Source: Karstenula rhodostoma CBS 690.94 (Eukaryota > Ascomycota > Dothideomycetes > Pleosporales > Didymosphaeriaceae). From it: a DNA stretch of 64,000 bases. Below the pieces are notes generated by a model. It was not told where the DNA came from and ran no database searches. It saw nothing but the letters and a program-made list of their open reading frames with translations. A program made the position numbers and the translations under genes. The stretch spans positions 320,198 through 384,197 of the forward strand of contig MU001500.1 in assembly GCA_010093485.1 (NCBI GenBank), read 5' to 3'. Below are positions 35,017-47,382 of the stretch, piece by piece (position 1 is the stretch's first letter; every line of letters begins with the position of its first letter).

Positions 35017-36042
35017 ATGGCTCCGAAAAATAAGCGTAAATCCTCGGCATCTGGCCCTGTCGGCAAGAAACTCAAAAGTCAACCCACAACATCCACGCTC
35101 ACTGACCCTCCCACACCCCACCTCAAACACCAGCGTCTACACCCTGAAGCCATTTCCCTCTACAACGAGAATGCGCAAACGCCTCTTCTCGGCCTACCCC
35201 GCGAGATAAGAGACCAAATCTGGACGTATCTGTGCGGCAACCTGGTTCTACACCCTACAAAAAACAACACCTCCGCGCGCCGCGTGCACCCCCTGACCTT
35301 CAACATCTGCGGCGCGCCGCAAACACCGAAAGTCCTGTACGAGCTGTCACTACAGGGCGCATCGTCGGATCCCAGCGTAAGCGAAGACAATAGAGCAGTC
35401 ACATGGGCAGCACCAGCGCTCCAGGGCCATGACTTCTATGTTGCAAGCTATAGGCCCTGTACTGGGGGCCATGGGCGACTCACCGCGGAATTAAAGGTGC
35501 CAATCGTGTGTCGTCAGATGTGGGATGAGATGTCGGAGACAGTGTACGAAACGTGCACGTTTGCGTTTACCAGCTCGAACAACTTCTTCCATTTTCTTTC
35601 GTGTCGGAAGGCGGGACTTGAACGCGTGCGAAGGGTTTTGTTGGGGCCTGGGATAAGCGCACCTCTCTATACTGACTCTCTGGACTTGTCGGATTTTAAT
35701 TGGTGGAATTTGAAGCGGCTGAAGGGCGTTAGGAGCTTGGATTTGTGGATTGAGTGGCAGCTGGGTTTGGAGTACAAGCGAGTCAAGGTTGGGGGTGCGC
35801 AATGGATGGAGAAGAAGGGAAGTGAGCTGGAAGCGCATTGGAGGAGATTGCAGAGTATGGTGAAGCTATTGAAGAGGTGGGATCTTAAGAGCGAGTTGAC
35901 GAGGGTCATTGTAGATGTAAGAGGTGGGTGGGCCGACGGATCGGTGTGGGTTCAGTACTGTATGCCTGTGGCTGTTAGGGTCCAATTGGCGGGGCAAATT
36001 AGGAGAGCCTTGCTCAAGGGAAAGGTCGAGGAGATGGAATGA
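35017..36042 (+). CDS. F-box-like hypothetical protein (DUF7730 type)
   Basis: Single-exon, 341 residues, ATG in TCCAACATGGCT context. A basic, Ser/Thr-rich start (APKNKRKSSASGPVGKK) resembles a nuclear signal. At about residue 56 is LLGLPREIRDQIWTYL, the short F-box-like helix that opens many fungal proteins of this group, followed by HPLTFNICG and a long region of mixed alpha/beta character. Such proteins are abundant and mostly uncharacterised in Pezizomycotina; a role as SCF adaptor is often suggested but not shown. Confidence 0.8.
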   Translation: MAPKNKRKSSASGPVGKKLKSQPTTSTLTDPPTPHLKHQRLHPEAISLYNENAQTPLLGLPREIRDQIWTYLCGNLVLHPTKNNTSARRVHPLTFNICGAPQTPKVLYELSLQGASSDPSVSEDNRAVTWAAPALQGHDFYVASYRPCTGGHGRLTAELKVPIVCRQMWDEMSETVYETCTFAFTSSNNFFHFLSCRKAGLERVRRVLLGPGISAPLYTDSLDLSDFNWWNLKRLKGVRSLDLWIEWQLGLEYKRVKVGGAQWMEKKGSELEAHWRRLQSMVKLLKRWDLKSELTRVIVDVRGGWADGSVWVQYCMPVAVRVQLAGQIRRALLKGKVEEME

Positions 36043-36679
36043 CCACGGTTATAGGTGAGGTGATGGTATACTAGAGGTATGCTGATGGTTCTAGTCCACG
36101 AGATTCAAATGCAACGTATTGGGAACATTTTCTTCCACATTGATTCCCTACACATGGCTGATCCAGGATTCACTCAACAAACCAATAATGATCTAATCGA
36201 TGTAGTCATTCATACCGATCCTTCTCGCAAGACAACACCCGGACCAGTAACGGGACCATATAATGACCCGGATGTTAGTATACATCAGCGATGTCTAGCA
36301 TGATGGGAATCCCGATTGGTGAATTGTTGAATTTGGAAGAGCTCGCTGAAGCGTGTCGGGAAAGAAAGAGATATACTTTATTCTTGCAGAGAACGCCCCT
36401 CAAGATTCCTGGAGGCGTAGCTAGTCCGGCCAATGCGGTAGCGTTTCTATAAACCTCTGAATAACCCCCACGCAATGTTTGCGACCTCAACCATGCCAAA
36501 AACAAACATCTACACTCGCAGACATGCAACGCTCGAAATATCGAATCGCTGGATATCTTCCAGAATAGATAACCTTCCCACCGCTTCATCCGCCATACAA
36601 GTGCTTCGCCGAAAGCCCCGAGTACACTGTGATGTCCCGGGAGGAGCAATACAGGACTGGAATTCAAACTATACACGGG
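36043..36679. other. Convergent intergenic region, no gene seen
   Basis: 3' ends of the F-box-like gene (+) and the coiled-coil gene (-) face each other. Short ORFs have no support. Confidence 0.45.
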
Positions 36680-38017
36680 TCACAAGTTCACCCTCGCTTC
36701 ATCAAGCAGCTCCTCGTCGTACATCCCTCTCAGAAACCTGTTCTCAACTTCCAACGCGCGCAGGCGTTTGTTAAGATCGTCTATCTGGCGCAGCCCCGCT
36801 TTACGGCGTTGATTCGCACCCAGGGGTTTCAGCGTTTGATCTTGCTCTAGAAGGCTCGAATTCTCGACCGCTGTAGAGCCATCCTGCACATACGGTGTGG
36901 ACTGGTTGTAAGCTTGTGTCGCGTCACTGGATTCTTCTGCCAGCACATCCCTGTACGAGTACTTGGAGGTTGTGGGGAGCGAAGCTCCGAAGTTTAAGAG
37001 CGATAGGAGAGCATCCTGGTAACGCAAATGTTTAGGCGACTGATTTCCAGAAAGACGAGTAGCTTCTGCGACAGTGGTCGCGGCTTCCGAAGAGTCCCGA
37101 ATCATTCGCGCTGGTACAGTAGGCACAGAGGCTTCAGGCTGAAAAAGGGAAGCCAGAGTATCACTCCGATGCAACTCCTCCATCGACTTGGCCAACGGCA
37201 TTCCAGTCACTTCCATCAAACGACCAAAATATGCAGCGTCTTGATTAGAAATGTAGCGGAAGAAGTTGGGCCCTGCGGCCCTCGCTGAAGCCTTTTCAAA
37301 TTTGGTAACATGAGATAGGAGGGCGTCCAGGCTTTGGGGTGTGCCCTTGCCTTGCATAAAGCCGTCCAGTTTTTCGAAAAGTGTCTGTGTTTTGCGCTTT
37401 ATCCGGGTCCTGTGCGGCTCCAGTTCGTGGGAAGGGACATTCGACAGGACGTTGGGAGTTTTGTCGAGTCCGAAATGCTTTGCAAAACCAGAAGTGATAG
37501 CTTCAAGCTGGCTCAGGTTATTTGGTATGCCAGTCTTCTCGATAGCGTCGTGGATGGAAGAGCTTTGCGCTTTCTGGGCTTGCTCGACTTCCTGGGCTTG
37601 CTGAACTTCATGAGCTTGCTGGGCTTCCAGGTCTTGTTGCTGAAGATCCATACAGTTGCTTTGGCCTGGTTCCTTGTCTTGGACTGCTAACTCTCCAAGT
37701 TTGGTGTCTTCTCTACTCTCATCATCCGGATCTACGGCGTCTGTGGAGTTTGCATTTGGGGGTTCCACGTTCGCGGTCGTTGCAATGTCGGCCTCTGCTT
37801 TTGCGGCCTGCTCCTTCGCCAACTTTGCTTTCATTTTCAAACGTCGTGCTCTTCCTAGCCCACGCTTCTTCTTCTTCTTGTACCTCTCTGCGGGGGTAGC
37901 TGTCGCCGCCGTAGGGTCCTCTTTTGTTTGCTCCGTTGCATCATCAAACTGTATCGAGTCTGCTCTCGATCCCTCGATGTCAGAATTCTGGTCCTCCGTC
38001 GCTTCACCTAGCAACAT
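36680..38017 (-). CDS. Coiled-coil hypothetical protein
   Basis: Intronless, 445 residues from MLLGEATEDQNSDIEG. Acidic start, then a strongly basic block YKKKKKRGLGRARRLKMK with an Ala/Lys/Glu helix, a Gln/Glu-rich repeat (AHEVQQAQEVEQAQKAQ), a central globular-looking part (FFRYISNQDAAYFGRLMEV), and a C-terminal heptad region IDDLNKRLRALEVENRFLR. The basic block may be a nuclear or nucleolar signal. No family recognised. Confidence 0.75.
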   Translation of the reverse strand: MLLGEATEDQNSDIEGSRADSIQFDDATEQTKEDPTAATATPAERYKKKKKRGLGRARRLKMKAKLAKEQAAKAEADIATTANVEPPNANSTDAVDPDDESREDTKLGELAVQDKEPGQSNCMDLQQQDLEAQQAHEVQQAQEVEQAQKAQSSSIHDAIEKTGIPNNLSQLEAITSGFAKHFGLDKTPNVLSNVPSHELEPHRTRIKRKTQTLFEKLDGFMQGKGTPQSLDALLSHVTKFEKASARAAGPNFFRYISNQDAAYFGRLMEVTGMPLAKSMEELHRSDTLASLFQPEASVPTVPARMIRDSSEAATTVAEATRLSGNQSPKHLRYQDALLSLLNFGASLPTTSKYSYRDVLAEESSDATQAYNQSTPYVQDGSTAVENSSLLEQDQTLKPLGANQRRKAGLRQIDDLNKRLRALEVENRFLRGMYDEELLDEARVNL

Positions 38018-39502
38018 CGCAGCATCGAGGTCTTAGCAGACCAAGCGGTCGGGGTTGAAGGCCGTTCTGGTGCTTCCTACGCGTTGACGGTTTGTATGGG
38101 ACCGGAGATCAACTCATCGTTCTAGCAGCTGGGTTGCTCAGAATCGACCCCGGGATAACTTGGGCTACTTTCTGAGTTTGCAAGGCGAGGAAAGAAGAGA
38201 CCGCGAAGCTACGTGGCCTCAAGAAATTTTCGTGCGTGTGGAGCTGTCTGCTCAACAACTCGACCGCTAGCATCTAGTCACTATTCGATATGGGAATCCT
38301 GATACTAGGGTGTCACAGGAGGACATATCAGCTTGCAGTAATATACAATTAATTAATAGATATTTTAGTAAGTTTACTATACCCGTAAATGCGTTAGTGA
38401 CTATACAGTAGGTTATACATATAATATAGTGATGCCCAAAGCTTGCAATAGTTGTTGTCATCCAGATGGCTCGTATTGGCTGACTCCACAGTGTTGGGAC
38501 ACCAACCACACAAACACTATTCGATATGGTCGCTACCGAAACCAAAGTTCAACATCGCGTTCAACATCGCGCCACTCCTCTACAGAGCCAGTTCCCCTGG
38601 TTACCAAGCCGCATTGAAATATACGTCTGATCCACAGTCTATCCAGATCCGCTCAGGGATACCATAGGTAGGTCTATGCTTGATTGTCAGACTCGCGCAT
38701 TCTGACTTGTGCTTTGGTATGCATACTAATAGAGAACGTTTTATTGTCACGACCTCAGCAGAAGCTTGCTGTTGGCTGGCACGTCTCAGAGATGAAACAT
38801 CAACAAACGCCCAGGCAGGCAGCAGTGGCAACTCATCGTCATCGATAGATCGCTTTAGTAGTTTCCCAGATACTCCGAAGCAGCGCGAGTAGAAGGAGGT
38901 GCGTTTACTTGCTAGTGTAACCGGGATTCTGCACCATTTCAACCGACTTATGTTGTGCGACACACATAATCACTCAACATCGCAACATGAGGAAAACGAA
39001 GATAATTAGAAAGTGTTACAAACCGATGGCATATCTCTCTAAGGCAGTTAGTTTTGATCGAGGGCAGCTGGGTGACTTTAGAAGAGGCGAATCGACCTTC
39101 GTCGCGCGACGGGGCAACACGAGGTTGTCGCTTGCTACATGCAGCATACGGCCAGGGTACCCCGCCGTTGTAGCACAATGCTGTAAAGATGAGCTATCAC
39201 TTTTACCGACCCTCTCTATTCTCTCGCTTTGCCTGGCCTGAGAGCGGCAAAATCGAAAGCGGTGAATGAAATATGCACGTGGGGATTGGCGCCTTCCCTA
39301 AACGGGTTGTTTAGTGCCATGGTTGGCTCCCTCGGTATCGTGTGCGTTTGCTGCGCTGTCAATACAATAACATCGGCGACCCCTCGCATGTTTGTCCACC
39401 TACAGATACCTACAGAGATGACGTCGGTCAGGTTGTGAACAGCGAACCAAGGGAGGATCCTATATCGACAATCCAGACCCGCGTCTGCGCGCGAATGCAG
39501 AC
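38018..39502. other. Gene-poor region with an AT-rich insert
   Basis: No supported gene. One minus-strand ORF (38601-38963, 120 codons) lacks any domain. Contains the 15-nt direct repeats listed separately and a TA-rich block at 38338-38425. Confidence 0.45.
38279..38529. repeat. 15-nt direct repeat bracketing an AT-rich segment
   Basis: CACTATTCGATATGG occurs exactly at 38279-38293 and 38515-38529. The 221 nt between includes a TA-rich block with TTAATTAATAGATATTTTAG. This could mark the ends of a small non-autonomous insertion or a solo-LTR-like relic. Confidence 0.5.
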
Positions 39503-41004
39503 ATGCTACCGTCAGCAAACGACACCGGATCAGACAATGAGGGACTCAGCTTGACCATCGAGACGAATCCCATGCCGGCAATCGATATGGCCAAAGCCGA
39601 ATCTGACGAACTCGCTCCTCTTACACCTATTCCCGCACTGAATGATGACAAGAAAGCGTAAGTATCTATGGGCAGCTGTCCGTATTGTTTCCACCCTTTC
39701 ACTAAGTTCCTGCCCCCCGCTGCGCTTCGCGACCGGCTACATGTGACGAAGGAGAGGGCAGACATTGTGAGCATCAGGTCAAACCACATACCTCAGCAAC
39801 CTACAGTACTAGGACAACAGTCTGAGTACAATCGACCTGTGTGTGGCCTACCCTGGGATAACACACTATATTTCTAATTTCATGGAATGTCTTCAATGGT
39901 GTCCTCGGAAGACCGTGTCGGGAGCAGCTGTTCACCCCAGAATCGGATTCGCTGACAACGGCCAGCTCCGCAGCCACGGATGGCGAACGCACACCCACTT
40001 GCAACGGCGGCAACGACCTCAATGCTTACATAGCCTCTTTGATAGTCGAAAATGCTAAGCTTGCCAAGGAGAAAGCCGATGCTCTTCAAGAAGCTGCCAA
40101 AATCCAGAAGGAGCACGCAGCCACCACGGAGAAATGGAAAGATGCACACGCCAGGTGGACCCAAGCGAACAAGCTGCGCTCAAATTTGGATCAAGCTTAC
40201 CACAGGCGTGTCGTGGAGAAGGACGAGGCGATTGCAATAATTCAGCCGTTGCGGAATAAGAATGCCGAGCTGTTGCAAATCCACGCCGACCTAGGCCAAG
40301 AAAGCGCCGAATTGAAGGGCGAGAACGCGAGATTGGTCTCGGAAATTCAGCCGCGCGACTCTATAATCATGAAGCTGCGGACTGAGTTTGTTTTTCTGAA
40401 GGAGACGCTTGACGCGGAACGCAAACAGCACGAGGCGGTCAAGGCGGAAAGGGATTCCCTCCGGAAGCAAATTGGAGCCCATAATCAGACCCAACGTAGG
40501 GACAGCGATCGCGAGAGGGATCGCTCCAGGTTCCGATCGAGAAGCCCACGGAGATCACCTGGTTCACATCATTCGCAAGCCACACGTCACGATGACTACC
40601 GCAATTCGCGGTACAAGGAGCGTAGTAGGGGCCGAACAGACTATGATGGACGAGACTACCAAGGATATGGACGATACGTATCCAACTACGATGGTCCACC
40701 GTCAAGCCCTCACCGCAGGGAGCCTAGCCGTCCAGCTCCTCGTGAGTCCGACCGGCTACCTACACCGTGCAAAACACCAGATACGCCTTTCGTTCCTGAC
40801 AGCAAGTCTCCGCATGAGTTCCTGGACATGGGCAAGACAAAAGTAGGATCGAATCAACTAAACCCTGGTGAAATACCGACAGCTCCAAGATCCCAGGTCC
40901 TCTTCTCCATGAGACAAGCCAAGAAGAAGTTACCATCAGAGTCAAGGAAGCGTGCAAGTCTATCGAAGGGTGTGAACCAGATCGATCGCTACCGTCCTGA
41001 CTGA
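39503..41004 (+). CDS. Coiled-coil protein with Arg/Ser-rich domain
   Basis: Exon 1 begins at ATG 39503 (LPSANDTGSDNEG) and ends at a GTAAGT donor after 39657. The last exon is certain from about 39912 to 41004. The simplest in-phase join (acceptor at 39911, intron 254 nt) gives 415 residues, but the intron is long and may hide small exons. The protein has an acidic start and a long coiled coil (ENAKLAKEKADALQEAAK through LDAERKQHEAVKAERDSLRK). An RS-rich region follows (RRDSDRERDRSRFRSRSPRR) with Tyr/Gly/Arg repeats, then a Lys-rich end. The RS region suggests a nuclear, RNA-related role. No family recognised. Confidence 0.65.
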
Positions 41005-41346
41005 GCGCGGATCACGGATCGGCTGAAGTGCATTGCAGCCGGATTATATTGGCAGAGTGTACTGCATCGCCTTTGTTGGTACTGTATCGTAACCCCGGGC
41101 GTTCGATGTGGTGTTGCATGATACGGTTCCAAGCTCCAGTATCAGAAGTGCTTGTTACAGCTGCAGGACATCTGCAGAGAATCTGGCTCGAATGGACGAT
41201 TTGGGCGACATTGTTCTGACTATGGCCTCTTGTTGTTGGAACCCATCCAAAGGTCTTTTATCCTTGCTCGTACGGCTTGAGGCTCTTGTACCTGTTTCCC
41301 TCAACCCGCACTCCTTTCCTTTTCTTTAATAGCACTATACCCCTCT
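41005..41346. other. Convergent intergenic region, no gene seen
   Basis: 3' flanks of the RS-rich gene (+) and the small membrane protein (-). Confidence 0.4.
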
Positions 41347-41619
41347 CTATAGCGTCACGGCATACCCTCTCTGCGTGGTATTCCCAATCCAATTTCTTTG
41401 CACCCAATCAGACTGCGTAACTTTGACCCCCATGACTGGTGATTTGCTTAGCCCATCGTTGGAAAAGTATAATATCGCGAGCATGGCGAGGAAACCAAGC
41501 AGAATTGGCGCCAGCACCCAGATAGCGATGTACTTTAAGACCGTCTTTGCGATGTCCAATGCCCGTGGATTTTTCGGAGTCTTCTGTGGTTTGGATTTTC
41601 GCTGCTTGAGCGTGAACAT
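41347..41619 (-). CDS. Small single-pass membrane protein
   Basis: 90 residues from the internal ATG (MFTLKQRKSKPQKTPKN); the longer frame upstream is full of non-coding-looking sequence and was not used. A Lys-rich N-terminus precedes one strong helix at about residues 33-53 (YIAIWVLAPILLGFLAMLAIL), followed by a polar tail ending RGYAVTL. Could be a small mitochondrial or ER protein. No homologue recognised. Confidence 0.5.
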   Translation of the reverse strand: MFTLKQRKSKPQKTPKNPRALDIAKTVLKYIAIWVLAPILLGFLAMLAILYFSNDGLSKSPVMGVKVTQSDWVQRNWIGNTTQRGYAVTL

Positions 41620-43767
41620 GGCTGCGGCGGGGAGGCTGAAACAGGATATGTGTGTCGTTCGACGATCCAGGTTCTGGAGTCTCCGCTGGAGCTTGCCAGT
41701 GGTACGTATCGAGTGGAGTATGACTGGAAGTTTCACCACCTGTACAGAACCGAAAGTGAAAGCAAAGTGCACACTCACGATCCCGCAACTTGACAGAGGC
41801 TTATCCCCCCGCGAAGCGGACATGTTATATGACCGCACCGCAGCACGTGCGCTGCGGCACATCACTTGCGCAATAGGCAAGCTCCGAGGACCACCGCCTT
41901 GGAACTGAGACAAGGATGCCTGCTGATTGGATAACACGGGCAGTAAGCGCGGCGAGATAGCAAGCCTCGCCGACTCTTACGTGAGCTCGAGCGAGGCGTT
42001 GTTGTTCGCGTCCGCATCGGGAAAGATCCGACTGGGTCTGGAGTTTGAGTAACGGCATTGCTCCTCCTGGGGAAACATTGCTCCTTCTGGGATAACACAG
42101 CGTACTGTGGGAGTGGCAAAGTCTCTTGGCAGCCTAGATTTGTCTCATCCGTTTTACGTGCAACGTTGACCTTAGATTGAAGTTATAAGTACTGCGACAA
42201 AGGTTCAAGCCCTGCAACGTTCATCCTGGATCAACACAAGGTACTCAAATCCTTGTCCAGGCATTTCAGGCATAGTCAATACAACTGTTCGGGCCAGAGT
42301 TAATCCTACTCACTGACGTGGAATATCACGTACCTAGCTAGGTCCTGGGCAGTTCTACCTCGACTCACGTGGCCGCCTCAACCACAACCCCAGCTTACCA
42401 ATCCCCCAGCACCTTCTCCCGCGATATGCACACCCACGGGTCCCATTTCTATATCTCTATTCCACTTTCCGGGCACGAGACACCCTGTCAAGCGAGATAC
42501 CTCAAGCCCCGACGAAAGAACACCTGCAAGACGAAACCAGCTCGTACATGACACTTCTAAACCTCTTGAGCATGAGATCTTACTCCACAGTAACACGACT
42601 TGGCGAGATAAATGCCCAACCCCCATCTCATCACCAACAGTATATACCTCCTCAACCACGATCTCCGTTGACACTGACACCTCTAGAAGCGGACTTTAGC
42701 CCCGCTCCCCCACGAGAGAGAGCACGACGCAGCCAGCCGTTCGAATTCAAGGAGATTCTTAGCGGATGGTTAAACCGTCCGCAACCGCTGCCCCCTCAGA
42801 AGCGATCTGAACGCGGCTGAAGGCTTCTCATTGGTCTGGGGTTTCCAGGTTCGGCTTGAAACATAGTATTGCTGTATGGAGACACGCTTGTGAGGAGACT
42901 GGGGCCAAGCGTGGGAGAACAAGGATTATTACGCACAAGACGCCACGTTGAGAAGATAGATACTTTGTTGCAGAATTATTACATGGATCTCGATTTATCC
43001 TTAAGATATCTTATATGGCCCGTAAAAGCCGACTTATCTATTTTCGGGTGCCTGATGCCACACAAGCTTCAACTTATGATACACTACAAAGTCACTCCCA
43101 CCCAGCGTTTGATCCACTCCAACTCATGCTCGTTTAGGAGAGCGTTCAAGGAACATGTTCCCTCCATTCCGCAATGTTCACCCATGTGCCTCGCAAAACC
43201 GAGCCCTTGGCTATAGATAACTACAATATAATTGAATGGTACCATGTCGTAAATGCTTCACTTTTTTGTATTCCTTGATAATCTTCTGCACAAACCCTCG
43301 GTATTTCGGGATCTCTGTAAAGCAGGGTTTTGGAGGACCCAGGTCCTTCACTGACTCGCAGTTCGAAGATTGCCCAGCGGCACCACGGCTCACATCGATA
43401 ACGTAGTAGCGAAAGGTGTGCTAGTGAGTCCCTCGTCCCGACTCATTGAGAGCTCGTCCGATTCCGATTCGATTGGCGAGTCGACACATATGCACAGCAT
43501 CGGTTGAGGCGTTGATCCAGTGTCGCGTATTGAGCGGGCCCGCGAACGAGTCAGGCGATGGAGGCAACGGTCAACGATATGCCGAATCGCAGCATGGCCT
43601 GGGCGAGTATCTGTGGGGAGGGTGCACCGCCATGCCACATGGTCGGGATACCCTCGCGGCACGCGCCACACGGACAGCCCGATGCAGCTAGCTGCGCCGT
43701 GTCAAGCGCGCTAATACCGCCTAAACTCTGGCACCGACCGGCGACCACCCTTGCGCCGTGCACCGAG
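41620..43767. other. Gene-poor region with one doubtful Pro-rich ORF
   Basis: The stretch 42301-42820 shows protein-like composition in two overlapping frames: one (to 42703) has no ATG, another (ATG 42548 to 42820, 90 codons) ends in FSPAPPRERARRSQPFEF. They could be joined at CCTCTAG near 42686 to make a spliced gene, but there is no start and no domain. Otherwise nothing seen. Confidence 0.3.
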
Positions 43768-44354
43768 ATGTGGCTCTTGACCACCGCAACCGCAGAAGAA
43801 GCCCGCGCGAAAAGCGGCCTCGACTGGAGCGAGTGGGCAAAGTTCTACGTACGTCGTCTCTTTCGCGGCCCGGCCATGACGGCATTGCCCGCAGAGCCTC
43901 AGCACCGCCGCCTCGGTCCCCGTCCCCGTCCCCGTTAGTCGAGATCGTCTACAGAATGACCAGGCACTGACCCGCCGGGAAACATACAGGCGTTCGCCAA
44001 AGAAGAGGCTAGGCGGCTGGCTTCCGAGCACCCCGAGTGGAACTGGACCAATGTGCCCACTTTCGAGAAGAGCAGGGTCCGCGACAGCATCAACGGCCAG
44101 CTGCGCCGCGAGGGCATATCGCCGCTCGGCGAGGACATCATCCGATGGCGCATGTCCATTTGTATCCGGGACGTGAAGCAGTGGGCAGGTGCGTCCCCGC
44201 TCTCGTGCCCTCAGCCTCGAGCCCTCATACTGACGCCCGCGTAGTCAACAAGACGTGTATGCCGAAGCGCAGTCCGACGGCCGCCGGCGCCGCGGGCTCG
44301 GCCTACCACCAGGTGCCTCCTTCGCGACCCTACGACCCCGTCCGCGACTTCTGA
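43768..44354 (+). CDS. Small hypothetical protein, three exons
   Basis: Exons 43768-43848, 43990-44188 and 44245-44354 join in phase to 129 residues. The first intron is 141 nt, the second 56 nt. It starts MWLLTTATAEEARAKSGLDW; the middle is charged and helical (AFAKEEARRLASEHPEWNW, RVRDSINGQLRREGISPLG) and the end is YHQVPPSRPYDPVRDF. The frame is open upstream to ATG 43558, so a longer start is possible. No domain recognised; the coherent splice pattern supports it. Confidence 0.6.
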
Positions 44355-47300
44355 CCCTCCCCCGCGGCTCTCGATTCTCTGGCCTCTGCTGCCTGGAAAC
44401 CGCCCGCCGTGGGCTCTGGTATATACTGTTCGTTGCAAGTTGCAAGGCCGCTTCCACAAAGCGCCTGTTCAACATAGCACGGGAAGGGCGGGCACCCGAT
44501 GCTCTCCAGCATCGCAAACCCCGCCCTTCCGAAGGCTCGGGAAATGTCTCTCCTTCAGACCTTTTCCTTGCCTCTAATGCCCTGTACGACTTTCACGGTG
44601 GATTCTACGCGTTTGGACATGGTAACGGCCGCTTTTTCTCCGTGGCACACGAGCTGGACGTCTCTCCTTTGCAATTTTTCTCCCTGTAACGCCTTCTTTC
44701 GACGTCAATGTGGGCAGTATCGCGAACACATCATTCATCCGTTTTGGGTTAGAACCAACACACCCTCTGGCGGATCACAAGCACCACCCGCACTTCAGCA
44801 GTCACAGCGAAGAAAATCAAGCTGGTAAGCATGCAGGCTACCTTATCTCTACTCCCAAAACATCTTTCAATCCGCTTTTCCGCTTCTGATCCAGTAATTG
44901 GGCAAACCATTTGGTGGCCAGCCAACTTGCACATCATCTAGTACACTGCTCAACCCAGTGGCAACTTTCGCCGCCCCAGAATTGAGCGCGCCTTCCTACC
45001 TCGGCTCCCCATCCTCCCAAGTACCCCTCTCGCTTTGTGTTACTGCTATAAGCTCGAGCTGAGCGCCGTGCTGGTGGCCTTAAAGAGGGGCACTGTCAGA
45101 CTCTACGTTGCCAAGGGCGCTGCATATGACGACGCCGCAGAGACACACAGTCGCGCCCCACCCGTGAGTCCACGGCTAGCCACTCAGCGTTGGAGCTGTT
45201 GGGCACCACTGCATTGATACGAGGTTGTTGAGCTTATTTGTACGTCGTGGACATGGCCATTGGCGATGGGTCTGCGTCACTGTTGACGAGTGTGCTGCGA
45301 AAATGCGACGAGAGGCGTGGTCACCTGAGATTGGAGGAATTTCAATACTACCATGATGCAATAACGGCTAACAGTTGTAGCATTCACTCTGTCCCCTTGA
45401 TGTGTTTGTCTTGGTGGTCTCGAGCAAACCCCAGGATGAATGCAAGTCGCAGTTACAGTGATACCGTAGATCTCTAAACTCTCCCTGAACACTTGTTACA
45501 CTCTCGATTTCCGCTTTACACAAGCAAACCTTCTACTCGTCCTCCACTTCCCCCGTCTTTTCTACTCTCCCTCCCGCAAACGGATCCACCACCGTCCGTC
45601 CCCTTAAACTCCCTCACCTTGAAGTCCCTTTCAACGCACATCCACCTCCCCATACGTTTTCCTTTTTGGCTCCGTAGCCTACACCACGCCCACACCACGA
45701 CAAACCCACACGTTCCCGCCCAGAAACCCGCCGTTCGCGCCAGTGTGCCCGTCAAGCCGGTAGTCCGTCAACACGTTGACAATGTCAGAGACGTAACACA
45801 GCGCTCCGACGCGCACGACGGTCTTCGCTCCCAGCCGCGTGGAGCCGAGTTCCGCACCAGCGCGTACGTCACCGGCCAAGTCGTTCACGAAGACGAAGGC
45901 GATTAGGAGACCCAGTTCGCGGCCTTGGTGTGCGAGGAACACGTGCTGACGGGTGTGAGGGGGCTGGACTGGAGAGCGTGGGGAAGTTGGGGTGGTGGGT
46001 TGTGCGGCCGAGGGAGGTCAGAGAGGTTGAAGGTGAGTGAGGTTAGGGAGAAGTTGAGTGCACGATAGGAGGCTGCTCTTTTGCATGGAGTATACACTTT
46101 GGGAAGATGGCTGTGGTCAAGAGATACGGAACATACACACCCACAAATACACCCCTTGCCACAGATGGTCTGCGATCTACGTGAAGCGCACCATCTCCAT
46201 ACGCCTCCGGTCAACATCACTGGGTAAATCGCTCCACCGCGTACCTTCTTCCATCTCATCCGTCTACTGACCATAGCATCGCGTCCAGGTCGAAACCGAT
46301 CCTGCTCCAGCGACGTCAGGAGTCGAAACAGTGCGAGCGCCAAGCGGCAAAGAAGACTTCCAGGATAGCCAGAAACCCATCCAGTCGACCAGTCGAGAAG
46401 GTGATTCGATATGCCCACACCCTCGCGCGGCACGCTCCACCCCAGCACCCAAGCCACAATCGCCTCCTAGTAAAACTCACATTTACAAACACCGTCAGAA
46501 CCGGCCGCTGCTGCACTCCGCTGGCTGCGTGGGTCGGGGGTGTGGCACATGTCTAGGGATGCTGGGGACCTCGTCTTCCTGGACCCCTAGCGCTCGCCGA
46601 CGAAACCGTTGAGGAGGCCCCCAGCCGTTGGATCCACGGTCGTCAATGATGTTGCGAGCGTGTGGTTTTGCGGGGTGCAATAGGAGGTCGTGTTTCTACT
46701 ACCTACGGTAACTAATATGCATGCATGCAATTGCCGTCCACGGGATATAGGCACCTCCAACGCGCTCTATCTGTTCGTTGGTATGCGCTACGTCCTAGGA
46801 TTTGGATTCGGATTTAGATGCACGTAATTCCTGTTAGACAGCGGAGTTCTATACAAACGACCCAGCGGGAGGTTGTATCCCAGTGCGCTGAGGGAATGGG
46901 CACGGGTAACTTGTATATTTTAGGAGAGTGAATGGCTGCGGTGATGCATTTAATGCAGCCCGTAAACACCACAATGCGCATTATATACTCCTAATACACG
47001 CTTAGCTAGCTTAAACTCCCTTATACTATATTCGGGCTCGACTTCCTCTAGATTACAACTATCTTCATCAAGCTCTGAACTAACTACCAGCCCTTCCAAA
47101 AAGAGTAAGCGTGGCAAAGACGCAGAATACAGACTTATAGCTATCACTGCTAGTACGATCGCAGGCGAGCAGATACGGTATTCAAGGGCATTATATTCAT
47201 TGACTGGACATCAGTCTAAGGATAAACATGTGTACATCAACCCCAGCGTATTTACTAAGCGGGGTAAGCATACACTTTATACAATTGGATTCTTATTATT

Positions 47301-47382
47301 GCATTCGATAATATCACATCCACTGAACTCACACGCAATATTAAGTTTAGCCTAGGTAATCCGCCAACGTCACAAGTTCTAG
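44355..47382. other. Gene-poor region
   Basis: No supported gene in 3 kb. A minus-strand ORF at 45679-45942 and a plus-strand ORF at 45493-45906 overlap and exclude each other; neither has a domain. From about 46930 to 47340 the sequence becomes TA-rich and RIP-like and leads into the GH13 pseudogene. Confidence 0.45.

Noticed and set aside
39668..39877. Frame with CPYC...H, resembling a zinc finger, between exons of the RS-rich gene
   Set aside because: Cannot be joined in phase to either neighbouring exon without meeting a stop; treated as intron.
42301..42703. ATG-less open frame rich in Pro/Ser/Thr
   Set aside because: No start and no convincing exon structure; kept only as a remark in the gene-poor region.
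45493..45942. Overlapping ORFs on both strands (137 codons +, 87 codons -)
   Set aside because: Neither has a domain, good start context or splice partner; composition alone explains the open frames.
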